Source of the DNA: CAWDVK01 sp963805715
Lineage (GTDB): Bacteria; Actinomycetota; Actinomycetes; Streptosporangiales; Streptosporangiaceae
DNA length: 34,184 bases
Reading direction: 5' to 3'
NCBI GenBank assembly: GCA_963805715.1
Contig: CAWDVK010000016.1
Coordinates: forward strand, 1 to 34,184
A program made the translations under genes and the position numbers. How positions within the stretch are numbered: position 1 is the stretch's first letter; every line of letters starts with the position of its first letter. The notes under the pieces were generated by a model that was given only the letters and a program-made list of their open reading frames with translations, was not told where the DNA came from and did no database searches. Positions 7,160-16,668 of this stretch are shown in pieces.

Positions 7160-8386
7160 AGCCGCCCGGCCGGACCGGGACGCGGCGCCGGACCGGATCG
7201 GCCAGGGCCGCCGCGAGCTTGCCCAGCGCCGCCACCGAATGCGCGCTGACCACGGCGTCGCAATGCGGCCACGCCGCGGCCATGCCGCCCGCCAGTGGCT
7301 GGTAAAGAGAGCTTTTCGTGCGGGGATTAACCCATACAATCCGAAACGCCACCAGTGAGAGCCGTTCCATTTCCCGCCGCACGAGGTCCGGGTCGCCGGT
7401 CTCCCAGCCGTCGGAGATGATGACCATCACTGCCCCGCGGGCCATGCCCCGGCGGCCATAGGAGTCGTTGAACTGCTTCAGCGCGGCCCCGATCCGGGTG
7501 CCGCCCAGCCAGTCGGGGGCGGCCTGGCCCGCCCGCTGCAGCGCCGGCCCGGCAGCGACCTGGCCAGGACCGGGGTCAGCCGGGTCAGCCGGGTGGCGAA
7601 GCTGAAGACCTCGGCGCTGGCCCCCCCGGCCGCGCAGTAGAGCAGCTGGATCATCGCCCGCGCATACGGCCCCATCGAGCCGGAGATGTCGCAGAGCACC
7701 ACGATGCGCCGGTCCCGCTGCGCCGGAACCCGCCCGATCAGCCGGAACGCATGCCCCCCTGTCCGCCGGGCCTGCCGCAGCGTGGCTCGCATGTCGGTGC
7801 GCGGCCCGCCGGGCCGGCGGCGGTGGCGGCGGGACCGGCGCTGCGGAGCGGCGAGCGTCAGCCGGCGCATCAGCTCGGCGAGCTGCTGCAGCTCGGCCTC
7901 GGACAGGTCGGCGAAGTCCCTGGCGGCGAGCCGGTCAAACGCGCTGCCGAGATACCGGTGCTCGACGTCAGGCCCCGGCCCGGACTCCTCGTCCGGGCCG
8001 GGCCGGGCATGGGGCACCGCGTCGGATCCGATGACGTGCTGCTGCGCTGCCCGGGCCGCCTGGGCCAGCAGGTCTTCCGGGGTACGCGCGGGCTGGGCGG
8101 CCGGCGGCGCGCCCTGGTCGCCGCGCAGGTCCGCGATATCGGCCAGGCCGCCGAATACCTGGCCGAAGACCGCGTGCAGGATCTCGGCCTGCTCCCTGCT
8201 CGACACCAGGGTCGCGAGCGCGCACAGGTAGAGCGCGCGCAGCGTGGCCGGCCTGGCGACGGTCACCGCGATGGCGAACCGCTGGCAGCGGCCCGGCCCG
8301 GCGGGCAGCCCGGCCAGCCGGAGCGCGGCCCCGAACCGGGCCGTGAGCTCAGCCAGGTCGTGGTTGCCCGCCGCGGAGCCGGCCAT
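7158..8386 (-). CDS. coxE: CoxE-like VWA protein, locus A (one apparent frameshift)
   Basis: CoxE proteins work with the MoxR-type ATPase CoxD in maturing the Mo-Cu site of CO dehydrogenase. The start ATG at 8386 lies four bases after the CoxD stop. Residues 1-280 are read in one frame: an N-terminal helical part, an Arg-rich linker, and the VWA MIDAS motif CDISGSM at 232-238. The continuation (LQRAGQAAPDWLGGTRIGA, then ISDGWETGD and the C-terminus RIVWVNP) is in another frame down to the stop at 7158. One missing base near 7544-7550, plausibly a C in a GGGCCC run, restores a single frame. The rest shows no decay, so a sequencing error or recent mutation is likely. Confidence 0.85.
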
Positions 8387-8390
8387 CGTG

Positions 8391-9296
8391 TCAGCTGCCG
8401 TCGAGACCCTGGTCGCTGACCAGCGCCGCGAACCCGGCCTGCCGGGCGGCCTGCAGGTCCTCGGCGTACTTGAGCACGGCGCCAGCCGTCTGCTCCGCTG
8501 CCTGGCCGTCCAGCTCCGCCGCGCCGAGCACGTGCAGCGCGGCCGCCCAGCTGATCGCCTCCGCGACTCCCGGCGGCTTAGCCAGGTCAAGCCCGCGCAG
8601 CCGGACAACGCCGCGCGCGACCTGCTTGGTCAGCGACTCGGACGCGCCCGGCACCCGGCGGCGGATGATCGCGGCCACCCGGCGCACGTCGGGGTAGTCG
8701 ATCCAGTGGTACAGGCAGCGGCGCTTCAGCGCGTCATGCAGGTCCCTGGTCCGGTTGGACGTGAGCACGACGACCGGCGGGTACGCCGCCCGCCTGGTGC
8801 CGAGTTCGGGAATGGTCACGGCTGACTCGGCCAGCAGCTCGAACAGGAATGCCTCGAACTCGTCGTCTCCCCGGTCCACCTCGTCGATCAGCAGCACGGC
8901 CGGGCGCGGCCCCGGATGATCGAGCGCGGCCAGCAGCGGCCGCTCGAGCAGGTAGTCGTCGCTGAACAGATCGGCCTCGCGCGGCATCTCGCCCCTGGCC
9001 TCGGCCAGCCGGATGGCTAGCAGCTGCCGGGGGTAGTTCCACTCGTACAGAGCCTCGGCCGAGGTCAGGCCCTCATAGCACTGCAGCCGGATCAGCGGGG
9101 TGTCGAGCACCCCGGCGAGCGCCTTGGCTGCCTCGGTCTTGCCCACCCCTGGCTCGCCCTCGAGCAGGATCGGCTGGCCCATCCGGGCGGACAGGAACAG
9201 GGCCGTCCCGAGCGGCTCGTCAGCCAGGTAGCTGGCCTCATCGAGCGCGGCCAGCAGCGTCGCGACATCGGGCAGCTGCTCAGCGAGGTCGCTCAT
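8391..9296 (-). CDS. coxD: CoxD-like MoxR-family AAA+ ATPase, locus A
   Basis: The 301-residue MoxR-type ATPase has Walker A GEPGVGKT (47-54), the CoxD-typical LIRLQCYEGL and YEWNYPRQ segment (68-91), Walker B LLIDEVDR (135-142), and sensor TSNRTRDLHDALKRRC (179-194). CoxD proteins are thought to help insert Cu and S into the CoxL active site together with CoxE. The ATG at 9296 follows GGAAGGA. It is third in order after coxMS and coxL and is followed within four bases by coxE, so it belongs to the locus A operon. It is clearly homologous to the second CoxD at 24243-25118 but well diverged, so this is not a recent duplication. Confidence 0.92.
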   Translation of the reverse strand: MSDLAEQLPDVATLLAALDEASYLADEPLGTALFLSARMGQPILLEGEPGVGKTEAAKALAGVLDTPLIRLQCYEGLTSAEALYEWNYPRQLLAIRLAEARGEMPREADLFSDDYLLERPLLAALDHPGPRPAVLLIDEVDRGDDEFEAFLFELLAESAVTIPELGTRRAAYPPVVVLTSNRTRDLHDALKRRCLYHWIDYPDVRRVAAIIRRRVPGASESLTKQVARGVVRLRGLDLAKPPGVAEAISWAAALHVLGAAELDGQAAEQTAGAVLKYAEDLQAARQAGFAALVSDQGLDGS

Positions 9297-9390
9297 CCAC
9301 CGTCCTTCCTCACGATCGTCCTCGGCTGCCCGCCGGGCCGGTGCCCAGCTGGCCGCCGCACCGGCGCTGGCGTGTCTGCCGGGCCGGTGC

Positions 9391-11830
9391 TCATGTGACC
9401 GCCAGGTCGGTGCGCTGCGGCCTGCCCTGGATTGCCGACCATACGTTAGCCGGAGTCAGCGGCATGTCAGCGTGCCGGACCCCGAACGGGCTGATCGCAT
9501 CCAGCACGGCGTTGACCACGGCCGCCGGCGAGCCCACCGTGGCCGATTCACCGACGCCCTTGGCTCCGAGCGGGTGGTGCGGTGACGGCGTCACGGTCGT
9601 GCCGAGCTTCCCAGGACGGGCACTCGGCCGAGGTCGGCAGCAGGTAGTCCATGAACGAGCCGCCCAGGCAGTTGCCGTTCTCGTCGTAGACGATGGCCTG
9701 CATCAGGGCCATCCCCACGCCGTCCGCCAGGCCGCCGTGCACCTGCCCCTCGACGATCATCGGGTTGATCCGGACGCCGCAGTCATCGACCGCGATGAAC
9801 CGCCGCACCGTCACCTCGCCGGTTCCGGGGTCGACGCCCACCACGCAGATGTAGGCCCCGAAGGGGAAGGTCAGGTTCGGCGGGTTGTAGACCATCGAGG
9901 CGTCAAGGTGACCCTCGACGCCGTCCGGCAGCTCGAGGGCCGAGTGGGCCGCCATCGCGATCTCGGCCATGCTCCTGGCCTGATCCGGATCACCGCGCAC
10001 CTGCCACCGGCGGCCGGCCCACTCCAGGTCGGCGGGCGCTACCTCGAGCATCGCGGCGGCCACGATCCTGGCCCGCTCGCGGACCCTCCGGGCGACCATC
10101 GCGGTGGCCGCGCCGGAGACCGGCGTCGACCGGGAGCCGTAGGTGCCCAGGCCGAACGGCGTCCGATCGGTGTCGCCGTGCACGACCTCCACATCCTCGG
10201 GCGAAATCCCGAGCTCCTGCGCAACGATCTGCGCGAACGTGGTCTCGTGACCCTGGCCCTGGGTCTGCACCGAGATGCCGAGCACCGCCTTGCCGGTCGG
10301 GTACACCCGCAGGTCCGCCCCGTCCGCCATGCCCAGGCCCAGGATGTCCATCTGCCCGCGCGGCCCGGCGCCGACTCCCTCGGTGAAGAAGCTCAGCCCG
10401 ATGCCGATGTACTCGCCCCGCTCCCGCAGCCGTGCCTGCTCCCGGCGCAGCTCGTCGTAGCCTGCCATCTCCATGGCCAGCCGCAGCGCCCGCGGGTAGT
10501 CGCCGGAGTCATACTCCCAGCCGGTCGGGCCGGTGTAAGGGAACTGCTCGGGGCGCAGCAGGTTCTTCATCCGCAGCTCGGCCGGGTCCATCCCGAGCTC
10601 GCGGGCCAGCAGGTCGACCATCCGCTCGACCAGGTAGACGGCCTCGGTGATGCGGAACGAGCACGCGTACGCGACCCCGCCCGGCGCCTTGGTGGTGTAG
10701 ACGGCGGTCACCTGGCAGTGCGCGGCCTGCAGATCGTAGGAGCCGGTAAAGATGTGGAAGAACCCGGCGGGAAACTTCGAGGGCTGCGCGGTGGCGTTGA
10801 ACGCGCCGTGGTCGGCCAGCACCGTGGCCCGCAGGCCGAGGATCCGCCCATCGGCGGTCGCGGCGATCTCGCCGTGCATGTGGTAATCACGCGCGAACGA
10901 GGTGGACATCAGGTTCTCGGACCGGTCCTCGACCCATTTCACCGGCCGGCCGGTCAGCATGGTGCCGGCGATCGCGCAGAGGTAGCCGGGGTAGAGCGGG
11001 ACCTTGTTGCCGAAACCGCCGCCGATGTCGGGCGAGATGACCCGGATCTTGTGTTCCGGCAGCCCGGCGATCAGCGCGTACATGGTCCGGTGGGCGTGCG
11101 GGGCCTGGGACGTGGACCAGAGCGTCAGCTTGCCGGTCACGGGGTCCAGGTCGGCCACCGCGCCGCAGGTCTCCAGCGGGGCCGGGTGGACCCGCGGGTA
11201 GAGCATGTCCTGGGCCACTACGACGTCCGCGACCGCGAAGACGGCATCCGTCGCCTGCTGGTCGCCGGCCTCCCAGTCGAAGATGTGATTATCGGCCTTT
11301 CCCGGCAGGTCGTCGCGGATCACCGGGGCGCCGGGATCGAGTGCGCGCTCGGCATCAATCACCGGCGGCAGGGGCTCGTACTCGACACTGATCAGCTCGA
11401 GTGCGTCCCGCGCCGAGTACCTGTCCCTGGCGACGACGAAGGCCACCTCCTGGCCCTGGAACCTGACCTTGTCCGTGGCCAGCACGGCCTGCACGTCCCG
11501 CGACAGCGTAGGCATCCAGGCCAGCCCGCGCTCCGCCAGCATCTGGCCGGTGATGACCGCCTCCACCTGCGGATGCGCCTGCGCCGCCGTCGTGTCGACC
11601 GACACGATCCTCGCGTGCGCCAGCGGGCTGCGCAGGATGGCTCCGTGCAGCATTCCCGGCAGCTGGATGTCATCGACGAAGGTCCCCTTGCCGCGGATGA
11701 ACCGGGCGTCCTCCTTGCGGGGCAGCGAGCCGTAGGCACTGCCACCGTGGGCACTGCCACCGTGGGCACTGCCACCGTGGGCACTGCCACCACAGGCAGT
11801 GCCCCGCAGATCCTCAGCCGCGCCCGTCAC
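9391..11830 (-). CDS. coxL: CO dehydrogenase large subunit CoxL, form I, locus A (one apparent frameshift)
   Basis: This Mo-Cu subunit would oxidise CO to CO2. The GTG start at 11830 overlaps the coxS stop as GTGA, giving a product of about 812 residues. The first ~35 residues hold four GGSAH-type repeats; homology begins at DARFIRGKG. The form I active-site motif is AYACSFR (about 387-393, Cys390), and the cofactor-binding GQGHET segment is present. The frame breaks at about 9608: TGG GAA GCTC should read TGG GAG CTC, meaning one extra A. After that the C-terminus continues in another frame with TPSPHHPLGAKGVGE, including the catalytic Glu, to the stop at 9391. With that base removed the protein is full length and all motifs are intact. 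Confidence 0.9.
11736..11795. repeat. 15-bp minisatellite at the 5' end of coxL (locus A)
   Basis: Three perfect units of GCACTGCCACCGTGG (11736-11780) and one degenerate unit (11781-11795). Read on the minus strand they encode GGSAH pentapeptides in the CoxL N-terminal extension. Confidence 0.95.
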
Positions 11831-12414
11831 GGGAGTGCCCCGCGCGTTTCGCCGGCGCCGGGCCCCGCAGCCCTCGGCGCCGCAGCCTCGTGCTGGCCGG
11901 CCTCGTGCTGGCCGGCCCCGTGCTGGCCGGCCTCGTGCTGGCCGGCCTCGTGCTGGCCGGCCTCGTGCCGGCTGGCCCACAGCACGGACCTGACGATGTT
12001 CTCGTATCCGGTGCAGCGGCAGATCTGTCCGGACAGTGCCGCCCGGATCTGCTCAGCCGAGGGGTCCGGATGGTGGTCAAGCAGCCAGCGGGCGGTCATC
12101 ATCATCCCCGGCGTGCAGAACCCGCACTGCAGGCCGTGGCAGGCGGCGAAGCCTTCCTGCACCGGGTCGAGGCCGGCCCGGCCCAGGCCCTCCACCGTGA
12201 GCACCCGGCGCCCGTCGGCCATGGCGGCCAGCACCGTGCAGGACTTCACCGGGGTATCGTCCAGCCACACCACGCAGGCGCCGCAGTTCGACGTGTCGCA
12301 GCCCCAGTGCGATCCGGTCAGCCCCAGCTCGTCGCGCAGGAAGTGAATGAGCAGCAGCCGGGGCTCCACCTCACGGGTGCAGGGGATCCCGTTGACGGTG
12401 ACGGTGATCTGCAT
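11827..12414 (-). CDS. coxS: CO dehydrogenase small [2Fe-2S] subunit CoxS, locus A
   Basis: Electron-transfer subunit between the Mo site and FAD. The ATG at 12414 lies one base after the coxM stop (TGA-C-ATG), giving 195 residues; the longer frame upstream is only coxM read in another frame. The plant-type [2Fe-2S] cluster ligands are C39, C44, C47 and C59 (GCDTSNCGACV, KSC). The second cluster uses C97, C100, C132 and C134 (CGFC, CRC). All eight cysteines are present. After the normal end near residue 148, a tail of six GQHEA-like pentapeptide repeats and an Ala/Gly/Pro end extend the protein by about 45 residues, encoded by a 15-bp minisatellite. The stop overlaps the coxL GTG. Confidence 0.93.
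   Translation of the reverse strand: MQITVTVNGIPCTREVEPRLLLIHFLRDELGLTGSHWGCDTSNCGACVVWLDDTPVKSCTVLAAMADGRRVLTVEGLGRAGLDPVQEGFAACHGLQCGFCTPGMMMTARWLLDHHPDPSAEQIRAALSGQICRCTGYENIVRSVLWASRHEAGQHEAGQHEAGQHGAGQHEAGQHEAAAPRAAGPGAGETRGALP
11886..11975. repeat. 15-bp minisatellite at the 3' end of coxS (locus A)
   Basis: Six units of CCTCGTGCTGGCCGG, four perfect, one with a single change (third unit) and one with two changes (last unit). On the minus strand they encode GQHEA repeats appended to CoxS. Confidence 0.95.
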
Positions 12415-12415
12415 G

Positions 12416-13507
12416 TCAGGCGCCCCGGGGTCCAGCCCGGCCCTTTCCCGGCTCTTGGCCCTTTCCCGGCACTCGCCCCTTTCCCTGCACTCGCTCCTTT
12501 CCCGGTGGGCCGCCCTTTCCGGGTGCGCCGCCCTTTCCGGGTGCGCCGCCCCTTCCCGGCACGCCGCCCCTTCCCGGCACGCGGCCGTCTCCCTGCCGCT
12601 CATCTTCTCCTTGCGCCGGCTGCTGATCGCCCGCCAGCTCTCGCTCCTGCGCGCGCCGCAGCGCGACGGCCAGCGCCCGGCTGGTCAGCTCGCTGGCCAG
12701 ATGCCGCTTGTAGTCAGCCGGGCCACGCTGATCGGAAACGGGATGGCAGTGCTCGGCGGCGATCTGGCCGGCCCGGCGGAAGCTGGCCTCGGTAGCCGGG
12801 GCGCCGCGCAGGAAGTCCTCCGCCTCGGCCGCTGCGAAACTGGGCGCGCCGACGGCGGTGAGGCCGATCCCGGCCGCGGTAATGGTGTCGCCGGATAGCC
12901 AGATCGCCGCTCCGGCCGCGCAGACGGGCCAGTCGCCGACGCGGCGGCCCACCTTCTGGTAGGCGCTGCCGCCACCCGGCCGGACCGGGATCCGGATCTC
13001 GGCGAGCAGCTCCGCCGACGCCACCACCGTCTCGTAAGGCCCGGTGTGAAATTCTCTGACCGGCACGATCCGGCTGCCCGCCGGGCCCTGGATCAGCATG
13101 CTCGCCTGCAGCGCGGCAAAGGCCGCGGACAGATCCTCGGACGGGTCGGCCTGGCACAGCGAGCCGCCGATGGTCCCCCAGTTGCGTACCACCGGATCAG
13201 CGATCACCTGCTCGGCGTCGTGCAGGATCGGGAAATGCGCGCCGGCCGCCGCCGAGGCCAGCAGCTGCGCGTGCCGGGTCAGGGCGCCGATCCGCAGCTC
13301 GCCCTCGGTCACGGTGATGTAGGACAGCTCACTGAGCCCGTTGATGTCGACGAGGGTCCCGGGCTGCGCCAGCCGCAGCTTCATCATCGGGATCAGGCTG
13401 TGACCGCCGGCCAGGACCCTGGTCTCCGGCCCGAACCGGGCGAGCAGGGCCAGCGCGTGCTCGACGCTCGTGGCCTTCTCATAGTCGACGTGCGCCGGAA
13501 CCTGCAT
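12416..13507 (-). CDS. coxM: CO dehydrogenase medium FAD subunit CoxM, locus A
   Basis: FAD-binding subunit that passes electrons from CoxS onward. The ATG at 13507 follows GGGGAGG. The 363-residue product has the FAD segments AGGHS (33-37; the family usually has AGGQS) and TIGGSLCQADPSED (112-125). The CoxM C-terminal domain runs to about residue 288 (DYKRHLASELTSRAL). Beyond that a tail of about 60 residues, rich in Gly, Pro, Lys and Arg, is built from six-residue repeats such as GGAPGK. It is encoded by nine 18-bp units. This basic tail is foreign to the family. The stop is one base ahead of coxS, so translation is probably coupled. First gene of the locus A operon, divergent from LysR. 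Confidence 0.92.
   Translation of the reverse strand: MQVPAHVDYEKATSVEHALALLARFGPETRVLAGGHSLIPMMKLRLAQPGTLVDINGLSELSYITVTEGELRIGALTRHAQLLASAAAGAHFPILHDAEQVIADPVVRNWGTIGGSLCQADPSEDLSAAFAALQASMLIQGPAGSRIVPVREFHTGPYETVVASAELLAEIRIPVRPGGGSAYQKVGRRVGDWPVCAAGAAIWLSGDTITAAGIGLTAVGAPSFAAAEAEDFLRGAPATEASFRRAGQIAAEHCHPVSDQRGPADYKRHLASELTSRALAVALRRAQERELAGDQQPAQGEDERQGDGRVPGRGGVPGRGGAPGKGGAPGKGGPPGKERVQGKGRVPGKGQEPGKGRAGPRGA
12440..12601. repeat. 18-bp minisatellite in the 3' end of coxM (locus A)
   Basis: Nine diverged 18-bp units of the type GCCCTTTCCGGGTGCGCC. Two neighbouring units (from about 12512) are identical and others differ at a few positions. On the minus strand they encode a Gly/Pro/Lys/Arg tail with six-residue period. 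Confidence 0.9.
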
Positions 13508-13723
13508 GCGGCCTCCCCTGCGAGCTGGCGCCCGCTGGGTCGAGTCTACGAGCGCGGGCCCGCGCCGCCAGTGCGCTGCTCCGGCGCTCCCAGCCGCCAG
13601 CGGGCCGATGCCCGAGCTGCCCCGCGGCCCGGCCGGCCGGGCCGCGGGCTGCCCGCCAGCCGACCCGGCGGGGCCCTGACCTGCCCAGCTGCCCGGCGCG
13701 GCGGTAGCCGGCCGTGGGCAATA
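13508..13723. promoter_or_regulatory. Divergent LysR-coxM control region with a perfect 28-bp palindrome
   Basis: The 216-bp gap holds promoters for coxMSLDE (minus) and lysR (plus). At 13621-13648 CCCGCGGCCCGGCC is followed directly by its reverse complement with no mismatch. It could be an operator or a cruciform, or a hairpin in the transcript. Next to the LysR start, AATAAT (13720-13725) resembles a -10 box that would place transcription start close to the ATG at 13736. Confidence 0.65.
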
Positions 13724-14683
13724 ATGACTACTGCTATGACGCTCACCCAGCTGAACGCGTTTGTCCTGGTCGCACGGCTTGGCTCGGTCACGGCCGCCGC
13801 CAGCGCGCTCGGCGTCAGCGAGCCTGCGGTCTCCCAGGCCCTGTCCGCACTCCGGCTGCACCTGGGCGACCAGCTGCTCACCCGGGGGCCGGGCGGGATG
13901 ACGCTGACCGCCGGCGGATCCCGGCTGCTCGCTACCGCGTCGCAGATCGTGGTGCTCGGCGCCGAGGCGCACGCCGCCGTCCGCGCCGCGCAGGGCGCGC
14001 CCGAGCAGCTGCGCGTGGTGTCCACGTCCGCCGTCGCGGAATTCGTGGTCAGCCCGCTGATGGAGGCCTTCACCCGGCGCTTCGCCGGCTCGGTCGAGGT
14101 GTCCGCCGGGGTCGCGATGACCAAGGAGATGGGCGTGCTGGTCGCCAACAGGCTCGCCGATGTGGCCATCGGCTCCGCCCCACCCGATGATCCTGGCCTC
14201 GCCGTGGTGACCGAGCCCATCTTCCGCTGCCGGCTCGTGGTGGTGACAGCCAGCCAGTCCCGGCTGCGGGGCAGCTTCCGGCAGTGGCGGTGGTTCGTGG
14301 ACCCGTCGGGCACCGATCCCGGCAGCGAGACCGGCCAGCTGCTGGCCGCCCTGGGCATTCCGGAGGAGCGGATCCGGGTATTCCCGAACCAGACCGCCGC
14401 CTGGGCCGCCGCGGCCGACGGGGCGGGAGTCTCGCCGGCCGTCGAGCATCTCGTCAGCCATCAGCTGCGACGCGGTGACCTGTCCCTGGTCGACGTGCCC
14501 GGCTCGCCGATGGATGCCTGCTGGCAGGTGACCCTGCTGGAACGCCAGCACCGGAGCATTGCCGCCAGTGCCTTCCGGCGCTTTCTCGGCACTCCCGAGG
14601 CGATGCACCTGATGCGCTCGCCCGTGGCCGGCGTCCCGCCGTCCCGGTTCAAGCCGCCCGTCTATGTCACGATCTGGAGCTGA
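13724..14683 (+). CDS. LysR-family regulator of the cox locus
   Basis: This 319-residue regulator has an N-terminal winged helix-turn-helix (about residues 8-66: LTQLNAFVLVARLGSVTAAA, then SEPAVSQALSALRLHLG and LLTRGPGGMTLTAGG). A periplasmic-binding-like effector domain follows to the end (PPVYVTIWS). It is divergently oriented to coxMSLDE, the usual arrangement of LysR activators with their target operon, so control of CO dehydrogenase by an unknown effector is the natural inference. A second in-frame ATG at 13736 may be the real start, since neither has a ribosome binding site and the mRNA may be leaderless. The open frame extends far upstream but that part is antisense to coxM. Confidence 0.92.
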   Translation: MTTAMTLTQLNAFVLVARLGSVTAAASALGVSEPAVSQALSALRLHLGDQLLTRGPGGMTLTAGGSRLLATASQIVVLGAEAHAAVRAAQGAPEQLRVVSTSAVAEFVVSPLMEAFTRRFAGSVEVSAGVAMTKEMGVLVANRLADVAIGSAPPDDPGLAVVTEPIFRCRLVVVTASQSRLRGSFRQWRWFVDPSGTDPGSETGQLLAALGIPEERIRVFPNQTAAWAAAADGAGVSPAVEHLVSHQLRRGDLSLVDVPGSPMDACWQVTLLERQHRSIAASAFRRFLGTPEAMHLMRSPVAGVPPSRFKPPVYVTIWS

Positions 14684-14923
14684 GCAGCCGAAGGCCCGGC
14701 GCCGGCTGGCCGCATAGGGCCCATGTCATCAGACAGCTGACTCCTCATGACAAGCCTGGGCAGGCCGGGCATACTTCGGAAAGTGACGCCGAAGCACCGG
14801 CCCGGGCGGCTGGTTTAAGCAACCGGTTATTCGTATATTGCGGGGTAGCCCGGCCGGGCACATCATGTTGTCCTGGCTACACATGTGTCGGCACACATGT
14901 GGCAGATGGCAGGAGCGTGCGGA
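14684..14923 (+). promoter_or_regulatory. Upstream control region of cox locus B
   Basis: Between lysR and the first gene of locus B. TATATT (14834-14839) is a plausible -10, preceded by an AT-richer stretch with TGGTTT at 14811 and a short palindrome AACCGGTT (14821-14828). A CRP-type palindrome lies downstream (listed separately). No gene is seen here on either strand. Confidence 0.5.
14880..14901 (+). promoter_or_regulatory. CRP-type palindrome TGTG-N6-CACA ahead of cox locus B
   Basis: Arms CACATGTGT (14880-14888) and ACACATGTG (14893-14901) are perfect inverted repeats around CGGC. The centre reads TGTG-TCGGCA-CACA (14884-14897), the half-site spacing used by CRP/FNR-family regulators. 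It lies 22 bp before the small ORF start and about 35 bp after the candidate TATATT. That position would fit repression, or a stem-loop in the 5' leader. Confidence 0.6.
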
Positions 14924-15157
14924 ATGCGGATTGAGTCCAGCGGACACAGCCAGGGCAATCCCCGGCTGTTCGAGCTGATCGAGCACGCTCCGAAGACCGG
15001 CAAGAGCCCGACCGTCTGGGCCTGGCCTGAGCTGATCGACTATCTCAAGATCGCCGGGCAGCCCGTGTCCGGCCCGTGGCCGCCGCACCAGGAACCGCGC
15101 CCTGATCCCGAGGAGGACTCCCTCCCGGTTGCCGTGCCGGACCCGGAATCGACGTAG
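14924..15157 (+). CDS. Small hypothetical protein at the head of cox locus B
   Basis: The ATG at 14924 follows GGCAGGAG at about eight bases. The 77-residue product is hydrophilic, with a helical-looking core (RLFELIEHAP, WAWPELIDYLKIAG) and an acidic Pro-rich tail. There is no signal peptide, membrane segment or metal motif. I do not recognise the family. It precedes coxM of locus B by 80 bp on the same strand and would be first in the operon, which suggests a regulatory or accessory role, but that is inference only. Confidence 0.6.
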   Translation: MRIESSGHSQGNPRLFELIEHAPKTGKSPTVWAWPELIDYLKIAGQPVSGPWPPHQEPRPDPEEDSLPVAVPDPEST

Positions 15158-15237
15158 CAGATCCAGTTCCCCGGCGGCCTCGCGACCAGCGCTGCGCCGC
15201 GGTTCACCCGTTCGGGCAGGACACCTGGAGGACCGTT

Positions 15238-16650
<1,413 letters not shown>

Positions 16651-16668
16651 TCGAGACGGGAGACAGCA

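Noticed and set aside
11169..11850. Locus A CoxL as an inactive or form II enzyme because of AYACSFR
   Set aside because: The form I consensus allows any residue at the third position (AYxCSFR), and the Cu-binding Cys is present.
9341..12346. A 1001-codon open frame on the plus strand
   Set aside because: It is antisense to coxL and coxS of locus A, whose motifs are unmistakable. Its product is His/Arg/Gly-rich without any domain, as expected for GC-rich antisense frames.
11736..12601. The repeat arrays as a possible CRISPR
   Set aside because: The repeats are contiguous 15- and 18-bp units with no unique spacers and are in coding frames.
12415..12603. An N-terminal extension of CoxS (about 63 residues rich in RERA-like repeats)
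   Set aside because: It is the coxM repeat tail read in another frame; the ATG one base after the coxM stop is the better start.
13046..13723. A long N-terminal extension of the LysR protein
   Set aside because: It is antisense to coxM and to the intergenic palindrome; LysR homology begins at 13736.
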